Below the pieces are notes generated by a model, which saw only the letters and a list, made by a program, of their open reading frames with translations, was not told the DNA's origin and did not search any database. A stretch of 64,000 bases of DNA from Streptococcus varani (lineage in GTDB: Bacteria > Bacillota > Bacilli > Lactobacillales > Streptococcaceae): assembly GCF_001375655.1 (NCBI RefSeq), contig NZ_CTEN01000001.1, forward strand, positions 496,001 through 560,000. Reading direction: 5' to 3'. Numbering within the stretch: position 1 is the first letter of the stretch; the number at the start of each line of letters is the position of its first letter. Of this stretch, positions 27,474-36,783 are shown piece by piece. Both the position numbers and the translations under genes were made by a program.

Positions 27474-28439
27474 ATGACGAAAAAAATAATTGGAATCGAT
27501 CTTGGAGGAACCAGCGTGAAACTGGCAATGATTTCCCAAGAAGGTGAAATTTTAGAAAAATGGTCTATCAAGACCAATGTATTAGATAATGGAACACATA
27601 TTGTTCCAGACATCATCTCTTCCATCAAAGATAAGCTAGACTTGTATCAGCTAACTGCTTCAGATTTTATCGGTATTGGGATGGGATCACCTGGAAAGGT
27701 AGATGCCCAGGCCAAAACGGTTGTTGGCGCCTATAACCTAGGATGGTCCGAGTTACAGGAAGTTGGGAAAGCTTTTAAAGAAGCCTTTGATTTGCCGTTT
27801 TTCATTGGCAATGATGCCAATGTAGCAGCTCTGGGAGAGCAGTGGAAAGGTGCCGGTCAAGGTAATCAGAATGTTGTGATGTTCACCCTTGGAACAGGAG
27901 TGGGTGGAGGAATTGTTGTCAATGGACAGCTGGTGACCGGTGAAGGTGGTGCGGCAGGAGAAATTGGACACTTAACGGTGGATACTCAGTACATGACAGC
28001 TTGTACCTGCGGCAAGAAGGGATGCCTAGAAGCTGTCGCATCCGCAACAGGTATCGTCAATTTGACCCACCGTTTTTCAGATAATTATGAAGGGGAATCA
28101 CCTATCAAGAAAGATATCGATAACGGTGATGAAGTGACATCGAAGGCTATCTTTGATGCGGCAAAAACAGGTGATCTATTCGCGAATATGGTAGTAGATA
28201 AATTTGTAGACTACTTAGCTCTAGCAGTTTCACATATCGCCAACACTCTCAGTCCAAGTCATATTGTTATTGGTGGCGGGGTATCAGCAGCAGGTGAATT
28301 CTTGAGAGAAAAGATTGCTCAACAAGCACTGGCCTATACATTCCCTCAGATTCGTCAAACCTGTCAGATTGTGTTAGCAGAACTTGGCAATGATGCAGGT
28401 GTGATTGGTGCCGCTCAGTTGGTCAATACAAGCAGATAA
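27474..28439 (+). CDS. ROK-family glucokinase-type sugar kinase
   Basis: This 321-aa ROK kinase closely resembles streptococcal glucokinase. The ATP-binding IGIDLGGTSVKLA lies at the N-terminus, the catalytic Asp is in IGNDANVAALGE, and the zinc-binding CTCGKKGCLEA is complete. GAGAGGTATATC precedes the ATG. Position at the end of the glycoside island suggests that it phosphorylates free glucose or a related hexose released by the island enzymes. Being an extra copy and not the housekeeping glucokinase is likely from its location but cannot be shown here. Confidence 0.88.
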   Translation: MTKKIIGIDLGGTSVKLAMISQEGEILEKWSIKTNVLDNGTHIVPDIISSIKDKLDLYQLTASDFIGIGMGSPGKVDAQAKTVVGAYNLGWSELQEVGKAFKEAFDLPFFIGNDANVAALGEQWKGAGQGNQNVVMFTLGTGVGGGIVVNGQLVTGEGGAAGEIGHLTVDTQYMTACTCGKKGCLEAVASATGIVNLTHRFSDNYEGESPIKKDIDNGDEVTSKAIFDAAKTGDLFANMVVDKFVDYLALAVSHIANTLSPSHIVIGGGVSAAGEFLREKIAQQALAYTFPQIRQTCQIVLAELGNDAGVIGAAQLVNTSR

Positions 28440-28506
28440 TACTTAGGCTTATGTCCTTGTTCTATATTCAAATGAAGTCGTTTATTCATGAATACGGGGT
28501 TTCTAG

Positions 28507-28535
28507 TTTACTTTCTAATTGAATAGCAGTATAAT
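28507..28535 (+). promoter_or_regulatory. Promoter for the lipoprotein (pseudo)gene
   Basis: TTTACT and TATAAT are separated by 17 bp, about 50 bp upstream of the start codon at 28584. Confidence 0.6.
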
Positions 28536-28583
28536 GAAGACAGGAACATTTATTTTTCAGGCTGATCATATGGAGGTATGCAC

Positions 28584-29282
28584 ATGAAAAAGAATATTAA
28601 ATCTACCTTGAAATTTGCTTTGATCAGCATTTAAGCGATTCTGTTGGCAGCTGGTTTAGCAGCTTGTTCTATGTTTCAAGGAGAGAGTATTGATGGCAAT
28701 TGGACGAGCCCTACTGGGGCAAAAGTCATGTACGAAGAAGCTCTCAAAACGGCTGGTAGTGAAGAAGTATTTACTTATTCAGACCATAAGTTAGAAGAAA
28801 TCATGACAAAGGCTGAACTCAATCTTAATGTCAAAGAAGATAAGGCGACCTTTGAGATGCTGATGTATGTCGATAGTGATGCTTTCTTCACAGCCTTGAA
28901 GGATGAACAGAACGCTGCCTTTACCGAGGAGCTGAAGAAGATGGGTTTCACCTACGAAAGTTTAGATCCACAACAGAAGGCTGAAGTGGATGCGAATCGT
29001 CTCTCAGATGATGAACTTCATGATTTGGTTTCAGACTCTATCAACCAAATGGCCAAGGAACTCGGTGGTGAATATGATGCCAAAGGTGGCTATGTAAAAG
29101 CTGATGTTTTTGATGGCGATGTAGATCGTACTAAGGAAACACTTGATATTACCGAGATTAATGATGTGGTTGCAGAAGGTCTAGTCGAAAAAGGTGAGTC
29201 TTATAAGTACACTTTCAAAGATGGCGTTTTGACACTCAAGGGTGAAAAGGCTGAAGATGATTTGGTCTTTGAAAAGAAATAA
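28584..29282 (+). pseudogene. Streptococcal lipoprotein gene with a stop in the signal peptide
   Basis: The frame MKKNIKSTLKFALISI is stopped by TAA at 28632-28634 and then continues in phase as AILLAAGLAACSMFQ, a typical lipobox region, to 29282. A single base change (for example TTA to TAA) explains this. The mature part is about 200 residues, acidic, with GNWTSPTGAKVM near the start and a C-terminal FKDGVLTLKGEK, and matches hypothetical streptococcal lipoproteins. Promoter and ribosome site (GGAGG) remain intact. Translation from an internal TTG at 28644 would give a protein without export signal. Confidence 0.8.
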
Positions 29283-29337
29283 GTAGGAACTAAGATAAAG
29301 TTAAGTCATTTTGTCAGACTCATATTTTAGAAATCAT

Positions 29338-29384
29338 AAAAGACTCCAAACTTTGATTCTTGAAATCTTAGTTTGGAGTCTTTT
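29338..29384. terminator. Strong bidirectional terminator
   Basis: A 15-bp perfect stem AAAAGACTCCAAACT / AGTTTGGAGTCTTTT with a 17-nt loop closes the island and has T runs on both strands. Confidence 0.85.
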
Positions 29385-29471
29385 TGAGGCTTATGCAGGA
29401 GAGTGATGAAAAAATAGTTATAATCATCCAAAGTAGAACGAATCATTGATTTGCTTGCCTTGATAAATGCA

Positions 29472-29578
29472 TAGTCTCTGAAAATCAAAATGAAACTTTG
29501 TTAAAGCTCATTGCCTGCCACTAGGTATGTCTATGTCGCTTTACCCCATCTATTTTTGATTTTATTTGAAGATCAGAG
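29472..29578 (+). repeat. Intergenic ~100-bp repeat, copy A
   Basis: The stretch begins CTCTGAAAATCAAAA, contains ACTTTGTTAAAGCTC and CCACTAGGTATGTCTATG, and ends ATCTATTTTTGATTTT...ATCAGAG. Its ends are partly inverted repeats (AATCAAAA / TTTTTGATT). Four related copies occur elsewhere in the window; the design recalls pneumococcal RUP-type elements. The rest of the gap 29385-29659 shows no gene. Confidence 0.7.
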
Positions 29579-29659
29579 CAATCAGTATCTGACAATTTTA
29601 CTAGATTTTTTCAACTATTTCAACCTTGTCGTCTAGTCTAGCTATGATTTTTGTTTCCA

Positions 29660-30538
29660 TCAATGATTTCCTAGAAAGGGGAAAATCATGGTAACTTGCT
29701 TTTTATAGTCTTCCCAACCTGCGTATCTAGACATATGTTTTTCAAGGAGTGGAGTGGATATCTTGATTAGGACTAAAGTCATGATAGCTGGTGACAAAAG
29801 AAGAATAATAGAGTAGAAGAAGCTTGCAGTTGAATCAAGCATCATACTTAGACTGCTGATATAGAGACCCCACCAGATGAGGATTTCACCGAAATAGTTA
29901 GGGTGTCTGGTCATTGACCAGAGTCCAGTTTGCATGAGAGTTCGGCTTCCTTTTTTGATATGACGACGAAGCTGTTCATCACCGACTACTTCAAAGAAAA
30001 GGCCTAAGAGAGCAATGGCAAGTCCTCCAATGATAAGTAGTGTGGAGAAAGTAGTGAGTGGGAAAGGTCTATATTTAATCAGGGAATAAGCTGCCGATCC
30101 GACAGTGAAATTAATAATGGCTTGCACCATAAAGATCCTGAAAAAAGCAATGAGAACAACTTTATCTCCCCATTCCTTTCGCCAATTAGCATAACGGAAA
30201 TCTTCCGGCTTCCCCCAGTTTCTTTTTACCAAACGGAAAGAGAGGCGGATGCCCCAAATGGCTATAAAGGTAACAATAAGATAAGAAAGGGGAGTCGGAT
30301 TATCCGTCAAAACCAAGGTGGTGAGACTTCCAATTACAAAACCCAATCCCCAACCCATATCCACGATAGAATTGTCTTTCATTTTGGTTGCAATCAAAAA
30401 AATTGCAGTGAAGTAGACAAGAGTTACTAGCAGTGGTAGTAAGAGACCTTCCTTTCCCCAACGTGTGAACCCATAAGTGGCCAATCCAAGGGCGAAAATA
30501 AACAAAACGGGGTAAATGAATAGACGTTTTTTATCCAT
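29660..30538 (-). CDS. DUF1295 membrane protein (steroid 5-alpha-reductase-like fold)
   Basis: This 292-aa protein with about seven hydrophobic segments belongs to the DUF1295 family, related in fold to isoprenylcysteine methyltransferases and steroid reductases. The family signature LWSMTRHPNYFGEILIWWG is present at about residues 207-225, which probably binds the cofactor. It lies 17 bp behind the DhaL-DegV gene on the same strand. The reaction is not known. An inner-membrane lipid modification fits the fold and the lipid-related neighbour, as inference. Confidence 0.82.
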   Translation of the reverse strand: MDKKRLFIYPVLFIFALGLATYGFTRWGKEGLLLPLLVTLVYFTAIFLIATKMKDNSIVDMGWGLGFVIGSLTTLVLTDNPTPLSYLIVTFIAIWGIRLSFRLVKRNWGKPEDFRYANWRKEWGDKVVLIAFFRIFMVQAIINFTVGSAAYSLIKYRPFPLTTFSTLLIIGGLAIALLGLFFEVVGDEQLRRHIKKGSRTLMQTGLWSMTRHPNYFGEILIWWGLYISSLSMMLDSTASFFYSIILLLSPAIMTLVLIKISTPLLEKHMSRYAGWEDYKKQVTMIFPFLGNH

Positions 30539-30555
30539 GTAAAACCTCTTCTTTC

Positions 30556-32352
30556 TTAGGCGAGTGTGAGAGCAATAGCAATGCTACCTAAGCCCGCACT
30601 CATGGCTACAATAGGTGAAATTTCCATGACATAATCAGGAGACATACCCAGCAAATTTGTATAGTAGCTTTCAAACTTTGCTACGCGCTTACCGCCATTG
30701 GCGTGGACAATAGCATAACTTTCAATCTGATGATTTTCTAATTTGGCTTTAACCAAGTCTTGGATTTTTTTAGTATTGGCCTTGAGGCTTAGGGCTTTAC
30801 CGATGACGATTCCCTGCCCTTGTTCATTGATTGAAACAACGGGTTTTAGATTTATTAGGTTTGCTGCAAAAGCTTGAGCCTTTCCGATTCGGCCAGATTT
30901 GATCATGTATTCTAAGGTTTGAACGCTGACATAGATGCTTGTCTTGGCAACTGTTTCTTCTAATTTAGGGATAATTTCTTCAAAAGAATAGCTTTTTTCT
31001 AAGAGATCAGCAGCTTTTTTAACAATCAGTCCTTGAGCTCCAGAATTAAGCTTAGAGTCCAAAATGGCAATCTGATGCTCTTTCAAATCAGTTGTCTGAC
31101 TAGCCTTGACCAATGTTTCGTAAGTACCGCTCATCTGACTAGAAACAGTGATCACAATGATGCTTTGATAATGATCGGCTAAATCTCTTAATACTTTTTC
31201 CGCCTCTTTTATAGTCGGTTGGGAAGAACTAGGATAGTTTTCCAATTCGTCCATCAACTGGTAAAAGTATTGGGGAGTCATTGTTATCTTATCTAAGTAA
31301 TTAACGCCATCAATGATGAGATTAAGAGGAAGTAGATGAATTTGATGAGCATCTATAAAATCTTGAGGGATATCAGCAATGGAGTCAGTCACGATAGCAA
31401 TGGGATGTCTGCGCTTATAGATACTCTCGAATTGCCTTTGCATATCGTCAGCTTTTTGAAATAGAATATGCCCCCAATCTTTCAGTTGGAAAAAAAGTTT
31501 TTCGGGTTGACTGGTATGGATGTGGAGCCGAATTTTCTTCTCTGTCCCAGCGATAATTAAGGAATTTCCCAGCTTTTTTAGTCGCTCTTTCAAGGCTTCT
31601 TTAGAGATGGTCAAATCTTGGACAATGGCTTCGACGCAGTAGCGAAAACGTGGATCGAAAGCCTCATGCTCGGGAGCACTATCCTCTTTTTTTGCTTGTG
31701 GTGAACTGGTTTCCATTTGTAATTCACTTTCCCCTGTGATAATGGATTGTGTGAAAGCCTCGAGAAAATAGAGAAAACCGAGCGCTCCAGCATCTAGAAC
31801 ATTAGCCTTTTGAAGTATTTTATTTTTTTGAGTCGTTTCTTTTAGCTCTTGTCTAGCTACACTTAACCCATGTTTCAATAATGGAGCAAAATCTAAATTC
31901 TCGTTTGCAAACTCAAATAAGGCAGAAGACCATTGCTCGATAACGGTGATAATTGTTCCTTCTACTGGTTTGCTTAAGGCATCTCTAGCATAAGTACTCG
32001 CTTTCTTCACAAGAAGAGCAAAGTCCTTGGGATTGACTTGTTCTTGATCAGGGGCTTGGTCAGCCAGTCCATTGATGAATTGAGAAAAGATGATTCCAGA
32101 ATTTCCTCTAGCTCCCATTAGACTAGCATCTGCCAAAGATAGGAGACTAGTTTTGGAATATTGATGGGCTTGAGCTTGTTCTTGGATAGCCAACATGGTA
32201 TGTGCTAAGTTGTTTCCAGTATCTCCGTCTGCAATTGGAAACACATTGATATTGTTCAGTTCTTTCCGATGGGAGACGATAGCCCCGCCTCCACTTAGGA
32301 AAGCTGTATACAAATCAAGCCCGTCTAAGTCTGTTTTTGAAATACCAACCAT
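30556..32352 (-). CDS. DhaL (FakA-like) and DegV (FakB-like) fusion, putative one-chain fatty acid kinase
   Basis: This 598-aa fusion joins two halves of a fatty acid kinase. Residues 1-200 are a DhaL/DAK2 kinase domain with NVFPIADGDTGNNL, the ATP/Mg site. Residues about 235-310 resemble the middle region of FakA (FRYCVEAIVQDL, RLHIHTSQP). Residues about 318-598 are a DegV/FakB fatty-acid-binding domain with AIVTDSIADIP and VSSQMSGTYETL. In FakA/FakB systems these are separate proteins that make acyl-phosphate for phospholipid synthesis. A separate FakA gene starts at 63386 in this window. It sits in a three-gene minus-strand unit with two membrane proteins. Confidence 0.87.
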   Translation of the reverse strand: MVGISKTDLDGLDLYTAFLSGGGAIVSHRKELNNINVFPIADGDTGNNLAHTMLAIQEQAQAHQYSKTSLLSLADASLMGARGNSGIIFSQFINGLADQAPDQEQVNPKDFALLVKKASTYARDALSKPVEGTIITVIEQWSSALFEFANENLDFAPLLKHGLSVARQELKETTQKNKILQKANVLDAGALGFLYFLEAFTQSIITGESELQMETSSPQAKKEDSAPEHEAFDPRFRYCVEAIVQDLTISKEALKERLKKLGNSLIIAGTEKKIRLHIHTSQPEKLFFQLKDWGHILFQKADDMQRQFESIYKRRHPIAIVTDSIADIPQDFIDAHQIHLLPLNLIIDGVNYLDKITMTPQYFYQLMDELENYPSSSQPTIKEAEKVLRDLADHYQSIIVITVSSQMSGTYETLVKASQTTDLKEHQIAILDSKLNSGAQGLIVKKAADLLEKSYSFEEIIPKLEETVAKTSIYVSVQTLEYMIKSGRIGKAQAFAANLINLKPVVSINEQGQGIVIGKALSLKANTKKIQDLVKAKLENHQIESYAIVHANGGKRVAKFESYYTNLLGMSPDYVMEISPIVAMSAGLGSIAIALTLA

Positions 32353-32358
32353 ATAGTG

Positions 32359-32763
32359 CTACTTTCTATTTAAATATTGGATGAGGAGAGTCGTTAGACC
32401 TGCAGTTAGACCATTTAAGCTGGTTCCCCAAATTAAATCAATGATGGTCATCTTTAGAGGCCAATCTCTCAGAGTAGCCAAATTGGTTAAATCATAGGTA
32501 GCATAAGTCATCAGACCAAATAAGGCGCCAGCCATTAAGGCATAGGTCCAACTATTACGCTCTAACCCCGGTTGAATAGCAAAGAAAACGAGACCTCCTA
32601 TGAAAAGTATATAAAAAATAAGGGCAGCAGGCCAATTGGTCTGGTCGGCCATCAGATGACCAATGCTCTCTTTATAAAAGCGATTAGCGACAAAAACTAA
32701 CCAAAATAGATCAATGGCAAAGAAAATGACAAAAGCCAGTCCATATGTTTTTAATAATGACAT
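32359..32763 (-). CDS. DUF2177 membrane protein
   Basis: This 134-aa protein with four predicted transmembrane helices has the DUF2177 signatures FAIDLFWLVFVANRFY and GLMTYATYDLTNLATLRDWP. The function is not known. The start is placed at 32763 because GGAGG lies about 9 nt upstream of this ATG and directly touches the earlier ATG at 32772. It leads the minus-strand unit, six bp before the DhaL-DegV gene. Confidence 0.8.
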   Translation of the reverse strand: MSLLKTYGLAFVIFFAIDLFWLVFVANRFYKESIGHLMADQTNWPAALIFYILFIGGLVFFAIQPGLERNSWTYALMAGALFGLMTYATYDLTNLATLRDWPLKMTIIDLIWGTSLNGLTAGLTTLLIQYLNRK

Positions 32764-32798
32764 AATAGTCATCCTCCTACACTCTTCTAATTTACTCC

Positions 32799-32807
32799 AT
32801 TATAGCA
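32799..32807 (-). promoter_or_regulatory. Extended -10 promoter of the minus-strand unit
   Basis: On the minus strand the sequence TGCTATAAT forms an extended -10 box about 36 bp before the DUF2177 start; the -35 region is weak. Confidence 0.55.
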
Positions 32808-32964
32808 CACTAAAATAGAATTGCTTATTTAAAATTAGGAAATCTATCTTTTTTAGTGACGTAACTTCAGAAAAACATACTTATTAGTATAAACATCTCT
32901 TTAGCAAAGAATTTTCTGTCAATTTATGGTAAAATAAACAAAATACACTTTTGAGGACCTATCT

Positions 32965-34449
32965 ATGACACTCGTTTATCAATCAACCCGTGATGCCCAT
33001 AATACAGTGACTGCCAGTCAGGCTATCCTGCAAGGATTGGCCAGTGACGGGGGGCTCTTTACGCCGACAACCTATCCAAGAGTTGATCTCGACTTTGCTC
33101 TTTTAAAAGATGCTAGTTACCAAGAAGTGGCCAAGCTAGTTCTGTCTGCCTTTTTGGATGATTTTACACCTGAGGAGTTGGACTACTGCATCAACAATGC
33201 CTATGACGACAAGTTCGACACGCCAGAAATTGCTCCTCTTGTCAAACTCAATGGGCAGTACAACTTGGAGCTTTTTCGTGGATCGACCATTGCCTTTAAA
33301 GATATGGCACTCTCTATCTTGCCTTATCTAATGACCACTGCTGCTAAAAAGCATGGTTTGGAAAACGAGATTGTCATCTTAACGGCAACATCTGGGGATA
33401 CTGGTAAGGCAGCCATGGCTGGTTTTGCGGATGTAGCAGGCACCCAAATCATCGTCTTCTACCCACGTGACGGCGTTTCGAAAGTTCAAGAATTACAGAT
33501 GACCACACAGACTGGTCGCAATACCCATGTGGTCGCTATCGACGGTAACTTTGACGATGCCCAGACAGATGTGAAGCGCATGTTTAATGATAGCGATTTG
33601 CGGGATAAATTAGCAGCCCATAAACTCCAATTTTCATCTGCTAACTCCATGAACATCGGTCGTTTGGTGCCACAGATTGTCTATTACGTTTGGGCCTATG
33701 CCCAGTTGGTCAAAGCAGGGGACATCCATGCAGGTGATGAAATCAACTTCACCGTACCGACAGGCAACTTTGGCAATATCTTGGCAGCCTTTTACGCCAA
33801 ACAAATCGGTCTTCCAGTCGGAAAACTCATCTGTGCCTCTAACGATAACAATGTCTTGACCGACTTCTTCACGACAGGAACCTATGACAAGAAGCGGGCC
33901 TTCAAAGTCACAACTAGTCCGTCCATGGACATTCTCGTTTCTTCCAACCTCGAGCGCCTTATCTTCCACTTGGTCGGCAATGGCGCTGAAAAGACAAAAG
34001 AATTAATGGAAGCTTTGCTGGAAAAAGGGGAGTACAGCCTGACGGATGCGGATGCCGCTATTTTGGACTTGTTCGCAGCTGGTTTTGCAACAGAAGAACA
34101 GACAGCAGCTGAAATCAAGCGTGTCTATGAAGAAAATGACTACATCGAGGATCCACATACAGCAGTCGCATCTGCGGTCTATAAAGCTTATAAAGAGGAG
34201 ACTGGGGACTCCCGTCCAACAGTCATCGTATCGACAGCTAGTCCTTATAAATTCCCAGTAGTAGCAGTAGAAGCAGTAACAGGAAAAACAGGTTTGTCAG
34301 ATTTTGAAGCCTTGGAAAACCTCCATGACCTTTCAGGCGTGGCCTATCCACAGGCAGTTGATGGATTGGAAACTGCTCCAGTTTTACATGATACAGTTGT
34401 AGCCACAGCTGATATGCAAAAAGCAGTTGAAGACTATTTGCAGGTATAA
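32965..34449 (+). CDS. thrC: Threonine synthase
   Basis: This 494-aa PLP enzyme converts O-phosphohomoserine to threonine in the cytoplasm. The N-terminal STRDAHNTVTASQAILQGLASDGGLF is typical. The PLP lysine is K112 in IAFKDMAL, and the phosphate-binding loop is TATSGDTGKAAMAG. The length is as in other streptococci. GAGGACC precedes the ATG. An extended -10 TGGTAAAAT lies at 32927-32935. No threonine attenuator or T-box was seen in the 190-bp upstream gap. A short GC stem with TTTTCT (34462-34481) follows the gene. Confidence 0.95.
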   Translation: MTLVYQSTRDAHNTVTASQAILQGLASDGGLFTPTTYPRVDLDFALLKDASYQEVAKLVLSAFLDDFTPEELDYCINNAYDDKFDTPEIAPLVKLNGQYNLELFRGSTIAFKDMALSILPYLMTTAAKKHGLENEIVILTATSGDTGKAAMAGFADVAGTQIIVFYPRDGVSKVQELQMTTQTGRNTHVVAIDGNFDDAQTDVKRMFNDSDLRDKLAAHKLQFSSANSMNIGRLVPQIVYYVWAYAQLVKAGDIHAGDEINFTVPTGNFGNILAAFYAKQIGLPVGKLICASNDNNVLTDFFTTGTYDKKRAFKVTTSPSMDILVSSNLERLIFHLVGNGAEKTKELMEALLEKGEYSLTDADAAILDLFAAGFATEEQTAAEIKRVYEENDYIEDPHTAVASAVYKAYKEETGDSRPTVIVSTASPYKFPVVAVEAVTGKTGLSDFEALENLHDLSGVAYPQAVDGLETAPVLHDTVVATADMQKAVEDYLQV

Positions 34450-34461
34450 GCAGCATTCCAT

Positions 34462-34481
34462 GAGCCTTAGGGCTCTTTTCT
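34462..34481 (+). terminator. Short terminator after thrC
   Basis: GAGCC / GGCTC with loop TTAG, followed by TTTTCT, lies 12 bp after the thrC stop and just before the MATE gene. It is weak. Confidence 0.5.
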
Positions 34482-34492
34482 AATGAGAGAAA

Positions 34493-35767
34493 ATGAAATA
34501 TTATAGAGACATTTTACAAATTGCCCTGCCAGCTATGGCTGAAAATTTTCTGAACTTCCTTATGGGGACGGTGGATTCCTACCTTGTGGCTCATCTGGGC
34601 TTGATAGCCATTTCAGGCGTGGCAATCGCCAACAACATTATTAGCATTTTTCAGGCTATCTTTATTGCACTAGGAACAGCAGCATCAGCTATCTTAGCAA
34701 ACTCCTATAGTAGAAAATCCCAGGAGAAACTAGCTGTTCAGGTAGTGGAAGTTTTAAAACTCAGTATCCTGCTCGGCCTTTTCTTAGGGATAATCTCCAT
34801 TTTTGCTGGGAAAGATCTTCTCTTATTCTTAGGAGCGGAAGAGTCTGTGGCACTTGCAGGAGGAGTCTATCTGGCCTGGGTCGGTGGTGGCATCCTCTTT
34901 TTGGCCCTATCCCTTAGTTTGGGAGCTATCTTGCGTTCCCTCGGAAAAAGTCGCCTACCCATGTATGTCAGTCTGCTTAGCAATGTCCTCAATCTCCTTT
35001 TTTCATCCATAGCGGTTTTTCTTTTTCAAGCAGGAATTGTGGGTGTAGCCCTGGGTACACTTTTTTCTCGTCTTATTGCCTGTCTCATTCTTTGGCAGCA
35101 ACTTCCTCTGAAGTTAAGAAGACCCAGTTGGAAAGTAGATATGGAATTGCTGGCCTTAGCCTTACCGGCTGCTGGAGAAAGACTGATGATGCGGGCTGGT
35201 GATGTGGTTGTGGTGACCTTGATTGTCTCCATGGGAACCGCAGTTGTGGCTGGCAATGCTATTGGCGAAACCTTAACCCAGTTTAATTATATGCCTGGCA
35301 TGGGGATTGCGACGGCTCTGGTTATTTTGGTGGCTCAAGCTCGTGGTCGAGGGGATAGTGAGCAAGTGAGAATCTTGGTCAAATCAGCCTACTGGCTTTC
35401 TCTTGTCTGGATGGCTCTGATTTCTGGCCTCGTTTTCCTCTTTGGAACTTTCTTAGCTGGGCTCTATACCCAAGACAGTCAAGCGCTAGCAGCTGCTTCT
35501 CTTGTCATGTTTTATGCTTTTTGCGGAACACCTGCCACAGCTGGGACACTCATGAATACAGCTCTCTGGCAAGGGGTAGGCAATGCTCGTCTTCCTTTCT
35601 ATGCCACTACACTGGGTATGTGGCTAGTTCGAGTTGGTCTAGCTTCTCTTTTAACGATGGCATTGGGCTGGGGCTTAAGCGGAGTTTGGTTAGCTACCAT
35701 TCTAGACAATATGTTTCGCTGGGTCTTCTTATCGAGAGCCTTTGCTTGGAGAGAGAAAAAAGGATAG
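34493..35767 (+). CDS. MATE-family multidrug/metabolite exporter
   Basis: This 424-aa membrane protein has 12 predicted helices in two halves. Helix 1 begins with LQIALPAMAENFLNFLMGTVDSYLV and the second half with LALPAAGERLMMRAGDVVVV, the internal repeat of MATE transporters. Such proteins export cationic compounds in exchange for Na+ or H+. It follows thrC by 43 bp with only a weak terminator between. The substrate is unknown. Confidence 0.9.
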   Translation: MKYYRDILQIALPAMAENFLNFLMGTVDSYLVAHLGLIAISGVAIANNIISIFQAIFIALGTAASAILANSYSRKSQEKLAVQVVEVLKLSILLGLFLGIISIFAGKDLLLFLGAEESVALAGGVYLAWVGGGILFLALSLSLGAILRSLGKSRLPMYVSLLSNVLNLLFSSIAVFLFQAGIVGVALGTLFSRLIACLILWQQLPLKLRRPSWKVDMELLALALPAAGERLMMRAGDVVVVTLIVSMGTAVVAGNAIGETLTQFNYMPGMGIATALVILVAQARGRGDSEQVRILVKSAYWLSLVWMALISGLVFLFGTFLAGLYTQDSQALAAASLVMFYAFCGTPATAGTLMNTALWQGVGNARLPFYATTLGMWLVRVGLASLLTMALGWGLSGVWLATILDNMFRWVFLSRAFAWREKKG

Positions 35768-35822
35768 ACTTACTCGGCAAGTGCTGTTTTGTTTTAAGAT
35801 TCTAGTCGGATTTAGCCGAACA

Positions 35823-35831
35823 TGATATAAT
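35823..35831 (+). promoter_or_regulatory. Extended -10 promoter of the mevalonate operon
   Basis: TGATATAAT (TGn plus a perfect TATAAT) lies 28 bp before the mevalonate kinase start. No clear -35 box is present. Confidence 0.55.
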
Positions 35832-35858
35832 GAAAAGAGTGAAATAAGGGAGGGTGTC

Positions 35859-36782
35859 ATGGTTGTTGGGATGGCGAGCGGGAAAATCATTTTAATGGGG
35901 GAACATGCAGTAGTCTATGGACAACCAGCTATTGCTATGCCCTTTTCTGCTGTGGGTATCCGAGCTACGGTGACCCAAGAAGGCCAAGCTCTTAGTGTTT
36001 CCTGCGCTTTTTATCAGGGACTGGTCCATGAGATGCCTAAAATCTGGGAAAGTCTCAAACACGCCATTCGCTTCTCCCTCTATCGTATCGGAGCCCCGAC
36101 AGATCCTGCTATCCATATTGACATTGATTCAACCATCCCAGCAGAGCGAGGGATGGGATCTAGTGCGGCGGTAGCCGTAGCCATTGCCAGAGCCCTCTTT
36201 GCCTTTTACCAAAAAGAACTGACGGATCAGGAACTCTGGGACATCGTTCAGTCCTCGGAAAAAATTGCTCATGGAAATCCCTCTGGTGTGGATGCTGCAA
36301 CAACCAGTGGCAAACAACCTGTTTTCTTTATTAAGGATAAAACCATCCAGCCTTTGGAAATCAATGTGGATGCCTATTTGGTCGTAGGGGATTCTGGAAA
36401 GACAGGTCACACTCTGGAAGCGGTAAAAGACGTGGCCCTGCTGTGTCAAAGGAATCAAGAAGCCAAAAGATGGATTGAAGAGTTGGGTAAATTGACCCGT
36501 AGTGCTAAGGAGTTGCTGAGCTCAGGACAAACCAATATTTTAGGACAAATCATGAATCAGGATCATAGTCTTCTTCAAAAATTAACTGTTTCGGATGACA
36601 TACTCGATCAAATGGTAATAGTGGCCCGTGAGCACGGAGCTTTGGGTGCCAAATTAACAGGTGGTGGTCGTGGCGGTTGTATGATTGCCTTAGCTGAAAA
36701 CCAGAGGCAGGCTCAAGATATTGCTCAAGCCTTGGAAGATGCCGGAGCCCGGCAAACCTGGATACAATACTTAGGAGAATAA
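35859..36782 (+). CDS. mvk: Mevalonate kinase
   Basis: This 307-aa GHMP kinase phosphorylates mevalonate with ATP, first dedicated step of isopentenyl diphosphate synthesis from mevalonate. The N-terminal SGKIILMGEHAVVYGQPAIA, the ATP loop AERGMGSSAAVAVAIARALF and the C-terminal AKLTGGGRGGCMIAL are all present. AGGGAGGG precedes the ATG by 4 nt. The decarboxylase gene starts one base after the stop. It leads a four-gene operon mvk-mvaD-mvaK2-fni, the usual streptococcal order. Confidence 0.94.
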   Translation: MVVGMASGKIILMGEHAVVYGQPAIAMPFSAVGIRATVTQEGQALSVSCAFYQGLVHEMPKIWESLKHAIRFSLYRIGAPTDPAIHIDIDSTIPAERGMGSSAAVAVAIARALFAFYQKELTDQELWDIVQSSEKIAHGNPSGVDAATTSGKQPVFFIKDKTIQPLEINVDAYLVVGDSGKTGHTLEAVKDVALLCQRNQEAKRWIEELGKLTRSAKELLSSGQTNILGQIMNQDHSLLQKLTVSDDILDQMVIVAREHGALGAKLTGGGRGGCMIALAENQRQAQDIAQALEDAGARQTWIQYLGE

Positions 36783-36783
36783 G

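Noticed and set aside
32773-32964. T-box or amino-acid leader before thrC
   Set aside because: No terminator/antiterminator pair, threonine codon run or T-box sequence was found; only an extended -10 box.
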